Translations under genes and position numbers: made by a program
Notes under the pieces: model-generated
What the model was told of the DNA's origin: nothing
Database searches by the model: none
What the model saw: only the letters and a program-made list of their open reading frames with translations
Shown: positions 44,750 to 53,966 of the stretch, piece after piece
Position numbering within the stretch: the first letter of the stretch is position 1
How the letters are laid out: every line of letters starts with the position of its first letter
NCBI GenBank assembly: GCA_965221485.1
Contig: OZ244893.1
Coordinates: forward strand, 3,472,001-3,536,000
Source: JAJEBT01 sp965221485
GTDB taxonomy: Bacteria; Pseudomonadota; Alphaproteobacteria; MPNO01; UBA830
Length of the DNA: 64,000 nt
Reading direction: 5' to 3'

Positions 44750-45745
44750 ATGAGCGGCCCGGGCAGTATTCACCACAGTCACAAGAGTGAGAGCCGGGAC
44801 GGGCATCATCATGGCATTTCGGGCGCTCATGATCAGGCACTGAGGTCGGCCAGCAAGCGAAGCCTTACGGCCGCACTGGCGCTGATTTCGTGCTTCATGG
44901 TGGCCGAGGTCGTGGGCGGATTGCTTTCAGGCAGTCTGGCCTTGCTGGCGGATGCCGGTCATATGCTGACGGACTCGGCTGCGATCGCGCTTGCGCTGCT
45001 CGCCATGGTTCTGGGTGCTCGGGCCTATACCGCCGAGCGAACCTACGGCTATGAACGGCTCGAAATCCTCGCAGCGCTGGTCAATGTGCTCGTCCTCTGG
45101 CTCATTGCGTTGGCGGTGATCTGGGAAGCCTTGCAGCGTCTCTCCGAGCCTCCCGTGATCCAGGCACCGATCGTGGTTGCGGTGGGTTCGGTGGGGCTCG
45201 CTGTCAATGTTGCTGCGGCGTTGATCCTGCACAAATCGGCAAAACACAGCATCAATGTCGCGGGAGCTTTCGCGCATGTGCTCGCGGATCTCGCGGGATC
45301 TCTGGGAGTTCTCATTGCAGGCACCCTGGTCTGGGCCTTCGGCTGGATGATTGCCGATCCCATCGTCAGTCTGTGTGTCGGTGTCCTGATCCTGGGAAGC
45401 ACCTGGAACCTGTTGTACCGAGTGGTGAATGTCCTGCTTGAAGGCGCGCCCGAGCATGTCGATATTCCCGAACTCTGTGCGCGATTGCAGGCGCTGGACG
45501 GTGTGGTCTTCGTGCATGACATTCATGCATGGACCCTTTCTCCCGGTAATGACGCCTTGACTGCGCATGTCCTTGTCGACCCTGACTATCAGGGCGACAC
45601 GGATGCCCTGTTGCAGCAGATACGCATAATCGCTTCACGCGATTTCAACATCCAGCACATTACAATCCAGATCGAGCGTTCCGCCGAGAACTGCACCGAA
45701 CGTCACCACTTTGATCACCTGTCGGCAGACGTCAGCCGTTCCTGA
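44750..45745 (+). CDS. CDF-family zinc/cation efflux transporter (ZitB/CzcD type)
   Basis: 331 residues from ATG 44750 with AAGGA upstream. A His-rich N-terminus (SIHHSHKSESRDGHHHG) precedes six membrane segments. The two HxxxD metal sites are in DAGHMLTDSAAIA and FAHVLADLAGSLG. A cytoplasmic ferredoxin-like domain follows (VVFVHDIHAWTLSPGNDALTAHV). It is closest to ZitB/CzcD exporters of zinc by proton exchange. It follows znuB within 7 bases and is likely on the same transcript, an odd pairing of import and export. Confidence 0.88.
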   Translation: MSGPGSIHHSHKSESRDGHHHGISGAHDQALRSASKRSLTAALALISCFMVAEVVGGLLSGSLALLADAGHMLTDSAAIALALLAMVLGARAYTAERTYGYERLEILAALVNVLVLWLIALAVIWEALQRLSEPPVIQAPIVVAVGSVGLAVNVAAALILHKSAKHSINVAGAFAHVLADLAGSLGVLIAGTLVWAFGWMIADPIVSLCVGVLILGSTWNLLYRVVNVLLEGAPEHVDIPELCARLQALDGVVFVHDIHAWTLSPGNDALTAHVLVDPDYQGDTDALLQQIRIIASRDFNIQHITIQIERSAENCTERHHFDHLSADVSRS

Positions 45746-45746
45746 A

Positions 45747-48536
45747 TCACGGTCTTTCGGAACCCAGCGATGCGGGATCGCGATCCGTGATGGATGTCAT
45801 GGGGTCCTCCTGCGCATCCTGCATCAGGCGCTTCAGCCGGTAGAGCAGGTCGAGGGCATCACGCGGAGACAGCTCGTCCGGATTGATTTCGGAAAGCTCA
45901 TGCTCGACGGCCGAAGGCTTGCTTTCCCTGGGTGCGGCCCGCGTCGTTGAAAACAAGGGAAGATCTGCTGCCAGATCGGCCAGCTTGCCCGAACGTTCTT
46001 CCTGTTCCAGTACCTCCAGCACCTCTTTCGCCCGCGCGATCACCACGGAAGGAAGCCCCGCCAGTTTTGCGACATGAATCCCGTAGGACTGGTTGGCTGT
46101 GCCGGAAATGACCTCGTGCAGGAACACCACCTCGTTTCTCCATTCCTTGACGCGCATGGTCTGGCAGGAGAGGGAATCAAGCCGACTGGTCAGCGATGTC
46201 AGCTCGTGAAAATGGGTGGCGAACAGGGCGCGGCAGCGATTGATATCGTGCAGATGTTCAAGCGCCGCCCAGGCAATGGACAACCCGTCAAACGTTGCCG
46301 TCCCCCGGCCGATTTCATCGAGAATGACAAGGGAACGGGATGTGGCCTGATTGAGAATGGCTGCCGTTTCGACCATCTCCACCATGAATGTGGATCGCCC
46401 CCGCGCCAGGTCGTCGGCGGCTCCGACGCGGCTGAACAGCCGGTCCACAATTCCCAGCCGTGCCTCGTCTGCGGGCACGAATGATCCCATCTGCGCCAAT
46501 ATGGAGATCAGCGCGTTCTGTCTCAGAAACGTTGACTTGCCGGCCATGTTGGGTCCGGTGACAAGCCATAACCGGCGGTCTTCGGCGAGATCGCAGTCGT
46601 TGGCAACGAATGCGTCGGCCGCCTCCGCCAGGTTTGCTGCCTCGACAACGGGATGCCGACCGCCCTTGACCTGAAAACCGGTGCTGTCCTCGATCATTGG
46701 CCGCACATACCGGCGTTCCATCGAAAGGACCGCCAGCCCGGCCGAGACATCAAGCACACAAAGGGCGGCTGCGGTAGCGGAAATCGCTTCGGCATTTTCC
46801 GCAACTTCGGTCGCCAGAGCCTCGAACAATGATAATTCCAGAGAAAGCGCCCGTTCTCCCGCCTGGGCCAGTCGGCCCTCGAGATCGGCCAGTTCTGTGG
46901 TCGTGTAGCGAACCGAGTTGGCAAGTGTCTGGCGATGAATAAACGGGCTGTCGACGGCCTTGGGCATGTTTTCGACCTGCACCGCTGTCACCTCGATGAA
47001 ATATCCCAGCACGTTGTTGTGACGAATCTTCAGAGATGTGATTCCGGTTTCCCCGACATAACGGGCCTGCAGCTCGGCGATGTGCCTCCGGCTGGCATCC
47101 CGCAAGGACCGGAGTTCGTCCAGTTCCCCGGACCATAGCGCGCGTATGAAGTCGCCGTCACGCACGGCGATCGGCAAGTCATCGTCGAGCGCTGCGCACA
47201 GTCGGTCTCGGACCTGATCGTGGCCATTCAGGGCCGCAACCGCCTCATTGATTTCCCTGGGCAGGGTATCAGTAGCGGCCAGTATTTCCCGGATTTCCGC
47301 TGCTGCTGCCAGCCCGTCGCGAATGGCTGCCAGATCTCTTGGGCCGCCGCGTCCCAGTGCCAGGCGCGACAGGGAACGGCTGATGTCGGGGATTGCGGCC
47401 ATGCGCGTTCGAATCTCTTCGCACTGCGGTCTCCGTGCCACCAGCCATGACACGGAATCGAGTCGCGCCGTGATCTCCTCCACATTGGTCAGTGGAGCCG
47501 CAAGCCGGGCTGCAAGGAGGCGGCTGCCCGCTCCACTGACGGTTCGGTCGATGACAGAAAGGAGAGAACCGGCCCTGTCACCGCCCAGTGTTCGAACAAG
47601 TTCGAGATTGCGTCGCGTTGCGGCATCGATTTCCATGACCGATCCCTGGGCCAGCCGCCGCAACGGCTGCAGGCGAGGCATGCGCCCCTTCTGGGTCTCG
47701 GCGACATACTGAAGAACGGCACCGCTGGCGGACAGCTCGGCCCGGCTGAAATCGCCAAAGGCATCCAATGACCTGACCTCAAGGATCCCTTCCAGTTGTC
47801 GGCGCGCGGCCTCGCTGTCAAACGCACTGTCGGGGAGGGTCCTGACTGCCTCTCCGTGATCGACCAGGGCCGCGTCAAGCTCAGGCCGGGAAACCAGCCG
47901 CTCCGGGACAAGAAGTTCTCCCGGCTCGATTCGCGCGAGGGCAGACGACAGTTCCTTTTCGCTTCGCGGATGACAGAAAAACTCTCCGGTCGAAATATCA
48001 AGCCAGGCCAGACCAAACTTTCCTTCGGCGCTTGCGAGGGCCGCCAGATAGTTGTGGCGGCGCTGATCAAGCAGGGTTTCCTCGATCACGGTTCCCGGCG
48101 TAATGACGCGCCGCACTTCGCGCTTCACCACCGACTTCGATCCGCGTCGCCGGGCCTCCGCAGGATCCTCAGTCTGCTCGCATACGGCGACCCGGAAACC
48201 CTTGCGGATCAAGCGTGCGAGATAGGTGTCAGCGGAATGGACCGGTACACCACACATGGGGATGTCCATATCCTTGTGCTTGCCGCGACGGGTCAAGGCG
48301 ATATCGAGGACGGGCGCCGCCTTTTCCGCGTCCTCGAAGAACATTTCGTAAAAGTCGCCCATGCGATAGAACAGAAGGGTATCGGGATGCGCTTCCTTGA
48401 TATCAAGATACTGACGCATCATCGGGCTTGCCGTTCCGGCAAGCGACCGGTTCCCGGATGCACCGTCCGGCCTGCCGGTATCGGGCGGACGGTGACCGGG
48501 GTCTGTCTGCTTCGCGATGTCGTTGGACTGAACCAC
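45747..48536 (-). CDS. mutS: DNA mismatch repair protein MutS
   Basis: 929 residues, slightly longer than E. coli MutS (853), with a variable 35-residue N-terminal tail. Mismatch-binding FYRMGDFYEMFFEDA, connector and lever domains, ATPase TGPNMAGKSTFLRQ and DEIGRGTATFDGLSIAWA are complete. The C-terminus carries a short tail ending MTSITDRDPASLGSERP. Converges with the CDF gene, one base between stops. Confidence 0.96.
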   Translation of the reverse strand: MVQSNDIAKQTDPGHRPPDTGRPDGASGNRSLAGTASPMMRQYLDIKEAHPDTLLFYRMGDFYEMFFEDAEKAAPVLDIALTRRGKHKDMDIPMCGVPVHSADTYLARLIRKGFRVAVCEQTEDPAEARRRGSKSVVKREVRRVITPGTVIEETLLDQRRHNYLAALASAEGKFGLAWLDISTGEFFCHPRSEKELSSALARIEPGELLVPERLVSRPELDAALVDHGEAVRTLPDSAFDSEAARRQLEGILEVRSLDAFGDFSRAELSASGAVLQYVAETQKGRMPRLQPLRRLAQGSVMEIDAATRRNLELVRTLGGDRAGSLLSVIDRTVSGAGSRLLAARLAAPLTNVEEITARLDSVSWLVARRPQCEEIRTRMAAIPDISRSLSRLALGRGGPRDLAAIRDGLAAAAEIREILAATDTLPREINEAVAALNGHDQVRDRLCAALDDDLPIAVRDGDFIRALWSGELDELRSLRDASRRHIAELQARYVGETGITSLKIRHNNVLGYFIEVTAVQVENMPKAVDSPFIHRQTLANSVRYTTTELADLEGRLAQAGERALSLELSLFEALATEVAENAEAISATAAALCVLDVSAGLAVLSMERRYVRPMIEDSTGFQVKGGRHPVVEAANLAEAADAFVANDCDLAEDRRLWLVTGPNMAGKSTFLRQNALISILAQMGSFVPADEARLGIVDRLFSRVGAADDLARGRSTFMVEMVETAAILNQATSRSLVILDEIGRGTATFDGLSIAWAALEHLHDINRCRALFATHFHELTSLTSRLDSLSCQTMRVKEWRNEVVFLHEVISGTANQSYGIHVAKLAGLPSVVIARAKEVLEVLEQEERSGKLADLAADLPLFSTTRAAPRESKPSAVEHELSEINPDELSPRDALDLLYRLKRLMQDAQEDPMTSITDRDPASLGSERP

Positions 48537-48699
48537 GGCCCGAGCCTAACACATGGGTGCGACGATGAGGACGCCCCGGCGCCGCTGAAGAACAGCCTTG
48601 TCCTGATCGAAGCGTCAGACGCCGGACAGGGCAGATGTTGGAGCAAGGGTGTTTCCGCTATATCCTGAACGCGTCAGCAGCCGGAGATCCGACCACATC

Positions 48700-50985
48700 A
48701 TGACCGAACACGCCTATACAGATCTTGACCGGGACGCCCTGGCCATGCACCGCGCCTACCCACCGGGCAAGATTGAAGTTGTTCCTACCAAAGCCCTGAC
48801 CACACAGCTGGATCTGGCTCTTGCCTATTCCCCGGGGGTGGCCGCGCCTTGCCTGGAAATCAAGCGTGATCCTGCGACGGCTTACGAATACACCGCCAAG
48901 GGCAATCTGGTAGCCGTGGTATCGAACGGAACGGCGGTCCTTGGCCTCGGCAACCTCGGCGGTCTGGCCTCGAAGCCGGTCATGGAAGGAAAGGCCGTAC
49001 TCTTCAAGCGGTTTGCCGATGTCGATTCGATTGACCTCGAAGTCGACACCGAAGACCCCGACGAGTTCGTCAATTGTGTCCGCCACCTCGGACGATCGTT
49101 TGGTGGAATCAACCTGGAGGATATTCGTGCCCCGGACTGTTTCGTTATCGAGAGCCGTCTCAGGGAGGTCATGGACATTCCGGTTTTTCACGACGATCAG
49201 CACGGAACTGCCATCATCGCGACGGCCGGTCTGATCAATGCGCTCGAGCTGACTGGCCGCGATATCCGCACGACAACCCTGGTCGTGAATGGAGCCGGCG
49301 CGGCGGGGATAGCCTGTGTCGAACTGCTCAAGGCTTTCGGCATGCCCGCCGACCATATCATTCTCTGCGATACGCGCGGCGTGATTTATCGGGGTCGGGA
49401 AGCCGGCATGAACCAGTGGAAGATGGCTCATGCCGTGGACACGCCTGCGCGGTCGCTGGCCGATGCCCTGCGCGGTGCTGATGTTTTCTTCGGACTGTCA
49501 ATAGCAGGGGCGGTCGATGGTGACATGGTTCGGTCGATGGCAGACAAACCCATTATTTTCGCCATGGCCAACCCTGATCCGGAAATCAGGCCGGAAGAGG
49601 CTCGCAGCATTCGCGACGATGTGATCATAGCCACCGGGCGATCGGACTATCCCAATCAGGTGAATAACGTACTCGGATTTCCCTACATCTTCAGGGGAGC
49701 GCTTGACGTGCGGGCCCGGACCATCAACGAAGACATGAAAATCGCCGCGGCGCGCGCACTGGCAGGGCTGGCGAGGGATGATGTTCCGGACGAGGTCGCG
49801 GCCGCCTATTCCGGCCGCAGACTGCGCTTCGGGCCAGACTACATCATCCCGGTGCCGTTCGATCCACGGCTGATTTCGGAGGTGCCTCCCGCCGTTGCCC
49901 GAGCGGCTGTCGAAAGTGGTGTGGCGCGCATGCCGATGCCTGACCTCGATTCCTATCAGGTCCAGCTTTCGGCACGGCTCGATCCCACAGTGTCCATGCT
50001 GCAGGCGATCAATGCCGAAGTCCGGGCCAATCCGCGGCGAATCGGTTTCGCCGAAGGTGAGGAGGAAACCACGATCCGCGCGGCCGTGGCGTTTTCCAAT
50101 TCGGGTCTCGGAACCCCTGTGCTCATCGGGCATGAATCCAGAATTCGATCGACCATAAGGCGGCTGGGGATGACCGGAACTGATGGCATCGAGATCCAGA
50201 ATGCGCGTCTGTCTCGCGGTAACCGTCATTACATCGAATATCTGTACAGGCGTCTTCAGCGACAGGGTTATCTCTATCGTGACTGTCAGAGGCTGGTTCA
50301 CCAGGACCGGAATGCGTTCTCCGCCTGTATGGTGGTTCACGGTGACATCGATGCGATGGTTACGGGTCTCTCACGCAGCTATGCGGTGAGCTATGGAGAC
50401 ATCCGACGTGCGATTGATCCTCTTCCGGGCCATGAAGTCTTCGGACTCGAGATGGTGATGTCGCGGGGGCGCACGGTCTTTATTGCCGACACATCGATCA
50501 ATCCCCGACCTGATGGTCCACAGTTGGCACGAATTGCCCGGCAGTGCGCTGCGAAGGCGCGGGCCATGGGCCACGAACCGATTGTTGCGTTTCTCTCCTA
50601 CGCCAATTTCGGCAATCCTCCCGGAGCACTCGACGAGCATGTTCGGGACGCGGTGGCCATTCTCGACCAGGAAGGGGCCGACTTCGAATATGATGGAGAA
50701 ATGACGCCGGATGTTGCGCTCGACATGAACCTGAGGCCGGTGTACCCGTTTTGCCGACTGAGTGGCCCGGCCAACGTCCTTGTGATGCCCGGCCTTCATG
50801 CGGCGTCCATTGCTTCGAGGTTTCTCCACAAGCTTGGAGGCGGAACCGTTATCGGACCGTTGCTGATGGGATTGCAACGCAGCGTGCAGATCGCGCCGAT
50901 GAGCGCGAATGATGCAGAGCTGGTAAATTTTGCGACCATGGCCGCCTATGACTCCCTGGCGATCAACGGTCGGGAAAATTCTTGA
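48700..50985 (+). CDS. maeB: NADP-dependent malic enzyme with phosphotransacetylase-like C-terminal domain
   Basis: 761 residues. The malic domain has LDLALAYSPGVAAPCLEI and EDIRAPDCFVIE, followed by cofactor VNGAGAAGIACVELL. The C-terminal half (from about 430) is the phosphate-acetyltransferase-like module found in MaeB (VLIGHESRIRSTIRRLG, VHGDIDAMVTG), which lacks the acetyltransferase activity in MaeB and is regulatory. Oxidative decarboxylation of malate to pyruvate with NADPH. Divergent from mutS. Confidence 0.95.
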   Translation: MTEHAYTDLDRDALAMHRAYPPGKIEVVPTKALTTQLDLALAYSPGVAAPCLEIKRDPATAYEYTAKGNLVAVVSNGTAVLGLGNLGGLASKPVMEGKAVLFKRFADVDSIDLEVDTEDPDEFVNCVRHLGRSFGGINLEDIRAPDCFVIESRLREVMDIPVFHDDQHGTAIIATAGLINALELTGRDIRTTTLVVNGAGAAGIACVELLKAFGMPADHIILCDTRGVIYRGREAGMNQWKMAHAVDTPARSLADALRGADVFFGLSIAGAVDGDMVRSMADKPIIFAMANPDPEIRPEEARSIRDDVIIATGRSDYPNQVNNVLGFPYIFRGALDVRARTINEDMKIAAARALAGLARDDVPDEVAAAYSGRRLRFGPDYIIPVPFDPRLISEVPPAVARAAVESGVARMPMPDLDSYQVQLSARLDPTVSMLQAINAEVRANPRRIGFAEGEEETTIRAAVAFSNSGLGTPVLIGHESRIRSTIRRLGMTGTDGIEIQNARLSRGNRHYIEYLYRRLQRQGYLYRDCQRLVHQDRNAFSACMVVHGDIDAMVTGLSRSYAVSYGDIRRAIDPLPGHEVFGLEMVMSRGRTVFIADTSINPRPDGPQLARIARQCAAKARAMGHEPIVAFLSYANFGNPPGALDEHVRDAVAILDQEGADFEYDGEMTPDVALDMNLRPVYPFCRLSGPANVLVMPGLHAASIASRFLHKLGGGTVIGPLLMGLQRSVQIAPMSANDAELVNFATMAAYDSLAINGRENS

Positions 50986-51010
50986 ACCGTGGATTTGGTA
51001 GATCGGGAGC

Positions 51011-52492
51011 GTGTCTGACGACCTGGATCCGAGGGAAACGGATGCGTCGCAAGGGGTGCATGTTCCGCTCGCGCGCATGGTTGCGCTCGCGATTCTTCTG
51101 GCAGCGACACCGGTTCTCGCGCTTTTTGCACTCGCCGGACTTGAGCTTCTCGGGTGGCACGCGGCCGTCATCGTCTCCCTGGTCTGTCTGGCCAGCGCGA
51201 TGCTGGTGGCGAGACGTGGCCTCCACGACATCTATGGCGTCAAGCAGTTCTGTGAGCGCCTGGCCCGTGCAAGTGATACGGGCGAGATTGCGGCGTGGCA
51301 GGGGGCACGCCTGTTTCCCGAACTCTCGGACGCCGCCTATCATCTGCGCCGGGCCTGGGTCAGGGAACGCCGTCATCTCCAGGACAGAGCGGTGTCGGCG
51401 GAAGCGATTTTCGAGGACCTGCCCTCCTCCCTGATTCTGATCAACCAGGATCGCCAGATTTCCCATGCCACCGCCGGCGCGGTCGCATTGCTGGGCGAGA
51501 TATCGCTGGGGCGGGACCTGTCGTCGTTGCTGCGAAACCCGGAAGTTCTGGAAGCAGCCGATCGTGTTCTTGCGAATGGCGAGGCCGAACTTGTAGAGTT
51601 CGACGGCCAGTTCCCTGCCGAAAAGACCCTCACTGCTTTTTTTCAACGCCTGCCGCAGAGCCAGATGGAGGGCGTGCGGGTGGTGCTCTCCCTGTCCGAT
51701 GTCACCCAGCTGAAACATATCCAACAGGTCAGAACAGACTTCGTTGCCAATGTCAGTCACGAACTGAAGACGCCGCTGGCTGTGGTTGGCGCCTGCATCG
51801 AAACCCTTCAGGGCAAGGCGCGCGATGATTTCGAAGCCAGGCGCAGGTTCACCGACATGATTGCGACCCATGTCAATCGCATGGTGTCCCTGATCGAGGA
51901 TCTTCTGTCCCTGTCCCGGATCGAACTGAACGAAAGTATGGCGCCGACCGAGCCGGTTCCACTCCGTGAACTGCTGTCGCGAGTGGTGGAAGAACTGGAA
52001 GTGCCGGCCCAGAAGCGAACCATCGACATTCGTCTCGAGTGGCACTCGGGACCGAGCACAATTCCGGGCGACGAGAACGAGATGTCGCAGGTCTTTCGCA
52101 ACCTTGTCGAAAATGCCGTCAGATATGGCCGGGAAAACTCGGAAGTCCGCCTCACCACCCGGTTTCTGCCCGATAACGACGCCGGGCCCGGTGAGACGGA
52201 TCCGGTCGGCGTTGAAATCGAAATCACCGATCACGGTCCGGGAATCCCTGCCCACCACATCCCCAGACTTACGGAGCGTTTTTACCGGGTTGATGCGGCG
52301 AGATCGCGTGAAATGGGTGGAACCGGATTGGGGCTGGCGATCGTCAAGCACGTTCTCAATCGCCATCGGGGGCGTCTTCTGATCGAGTCCGTTGAGGGCC
52401 AGGGCAGCAGCTTTGCTGTTCAGTTGCCGGTATCCGACAACGCGGTTCTCCCCGCGCAGGAACCCCGGCCAGGACGTGTGATCGTCACATAA
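51011..52492 (+). CDS. phoR: phosphate regulon sensor histidine kinase PhoR
   Basis: 493 residues with GTG start. Two N-terminal membrane segments (residues about 24-43 and 50-67). A PAS domain (about 133-232) is followed by HisKA with FVANVSHELKTPL (H250) and HATPase with NLVENAVRYGR, DHGPGIP, GGTGLGLAIVKH. PhoR phosphorylates PhoB when PstSCAB-PhoU reports phosphate shortage. It leads the phosphate cluster and its stop codon lies inside the Pho box of pstC. Confidence 0.93.
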   Translation: MSDDLDPRETDASQGVHVPLARMVALAILLAATPVLALFALAGLELLGWHAAVIVSLVCLASAMLVARRGLHDIYGVKQFCERLARASDTGEIAAWQGARLFPELSDAAYHLRRAWVRERRHLQDRAVSAEAIFEDLPSSLILINQDRQISHATAGAVALLGEISLGRDLSSLLRNPEVLEAADRVLANGEAELVEFDGQFPAEKTLTAFFQRLPQSQMEGVRVVLSLSDVTQLKHIQQVRTDFVANVSHELKTPLAVVGACIETLQGKARDDFEARRRFTDMIATHVNRMVSLIEDLLSLSRIELNESMAPTEPVPLRELLSRVVEELEVPAQKRTIDIRLEWHSGPSTIPGDENEMSQVFRNLVENAVRYGRENSEVRLTTRFLPDNDAGPGETDPVGVEIEITDHGPGIPAHHIPRLTERFYRVDAARSREMGGTGLGLAIVKHVLNRHRGRLLIESVEGQGSSFAVQLPVSDNAVLPAQEPRPGRVIVT

Positions 52493-52500
52493 GTTTCACA
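52483..52500 (+). promoter_or_regulatory. Pho box upstream of pstC
   Basis: CGTCACA - TAAG - TTTCACA: two seven-base half-sites with four-base spacing, close to the PhoB consensus (TGTCAxx NNNN TGTCAxx). It overlaps the phoR stop TAA (52490-52492). A TATACT -10-like hexamer at 52510-52515 lies 10 bases downstream, as expected when PhoB replaces the -35. Confidence 0.7.
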
Positions 52501-52509
52501 TTCGATTCG

Positions 52510-52515
52510 TATACT
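52510..52515 (+). promoter_or_regulatory. candidate -10 of the pst promoter
   Basis: TATACT, 10 bases after the Pho box and about 57 bases before the pstC start. Inferred from spacing. Confidence 0.55.
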
Positions 52516-52571
52516 CGTCCCGATCCGGCAGTCGGCAACCGGGATACAAGTTTTCCGCTCATGAGCAAGCC

Positions 52572-53966
52572 ATGACGCCTTCCCTTTTGTTTTTTCTGCT
52601 GATCGTCCTCGGCGTGGCGGGCTATTTCATGGGGCGCAAACGGGTTGTTGCCCTTGCCGGCGGTGATCCGCGCGGACTTCATTCGCGCCCGGCCTACCAC
52701 GGCACATATATCGCTCTCTGGTGCCTGATTCCGGCGGCAATGGTCGCTGTGGCATGGCTTGTTGCCCAACCCATCCTCCTGGAGCGGCTGGTTATTGCCG
52801 GACTTCCCGAGGTCTATCGTGAGCTCCCTTCAGATCGCCTGGGGCTGCTGCTCAATGATGTGCGTAACCTTGCCGATGGAAACATTGTCAGCCGCACCCT
52901 CGATTCCCCGGGCGGCCAGGTCATTTCCGCTGCCGCCGCTCACCTGACCGAGCTTCGCAAGATTGGTGACAACGCCCTTCTTGCACTGGTCCTGGTTGTC
53001 GCGGCCGGCGCCGGACTCCTCAGCCTTCGGGCCGTGTCTCCGGACCTTCGCTCACGCGATCATGTGGAAACAGCCGTACGCATATTCCTGATTGCCTGCT
53101 CGACAATCGCTGTGATCACAACAGTTGGAATCGTACTGTCGCTGGTCTTCGAATCCATCCGGTTCTTCGGCAAGGTATCGTTCCTGGAATTCCTGTTCGG
53201 AATCAAATGGAGCCCCCAGACCGCTCTGCGCGCGGACCAGGTAGGGGCATCCGGGGCATTTGGTGCGATCCCCCTGTTTGCAGGTACCTTGCTGATCACC
53301 GCAATAGCGATGGTGATTGCCGTCCCCACGGGCCTGTTTTCGGCCATTTACCTGTCGGACTATGCGAATCCCCGGGTTCGTTCGGCGGTAAAACCGATTC
53401 TTGAAATTCTTGCCGGCATCCCGACCGTGGTGTACGGCTTCTTTGCAGCCCTGACGATGGCGCCTTATCTGCGCAATCTCGGAGACTGGCTGGGTCTCGA
53501 CGTCGCTTCCGAGAGCGCGTTGGCAGCCGGGGTCGTGATGGGCATCATGATCATTCCGTTCATCTCGTCGCTTTCGGATGATGTCATCAACGCCGTTCCG
53601 CAGTCTCTTCGCGACGGTTCCTATGCGCTGGGAGCGACCCAGTCGGAGACGATCAAGAAGGTTGTCCTGCCGGCGGCCTTGCCCGGAATCTTTGCGTCGG
53701 TTCTGCTGGCGGTGAGCCGGGCCATTGGTGAAACGATGATCGTGGTCATGGCGGCCGGGCTTGCTGCCAACCTCACCATCAACCCGTTCGAGGCGGTCAC
53801 AACCGTTACGGTGCAGATTGTGACCCTGCTGGTTGGTGATCAGGAATTTGACAGCGCCAAGACGCTGGCGGCCTTTGCGCTCGGGCTGGTCCTGTTCTTT
53901 GCCACGTTGACCATGAATGTGATCGCGCTGCATGTGGTGCGCAAATATCGGGAAAAATATGACTGA
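52572..53966 (+). CDS. pstC: phosphate ABC transporter permease PstC
   Basis: 464 residues, longer than E. coli PstC (319) because of an N-terminal extension of about 150 residues. This extension has two hydrophobic helices at the start (LLFFLLIVLGVAGYFMG; YIALWCLIPAAMVAVAWLV) and a polar segment before the core. The permease core has SAIYLSDYANPRVRS, KPILEILAGIPTVVYGF and the EAA loop DGSYALGATQSETIKKVVLP. No pstS precedes it. It overlaps pstA by 8 bases. Confidence 0.93.
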   Translation: MTPSLLFFLLIVLGVAGYFMGRKRVVALAGGDPRGLHSRPAYHGTYIALWCLIPAAMVAVAWLVAQPILLERLVIAGLPEVYRELPSDRLGLLLNDVRNLADGNIVSRTLDSPGGQVISAAAAHLTELRKIGDNALLALVLVVAAGAGLLSLRAVSPDLRSRDHVETAVRIFLIACSTIAVITTVGIVLSLVFESIRFFGKVSFLEFLFGIKWSPQTALRADQVGASGAFGAIPLFAGTLLITAIAMVIAVPTGLFSAIYLSDYANPRVRSAVKPILEILAGIPTVVYGFFAALTMAPYLRNLGDWLGLDVASESALAAGVVMGIMIIPFISSLSDDVINAVPQSLRDGSYALGATQSETIKKVVLPAALPGIFASVLLAVSRAIGETMIVVMAAGLAANLTINPFEAVTTVTVQIVTLLVGDQEFDSAKTLAAFALGLVLFFATLTMNVIALHVVRKYREKYD

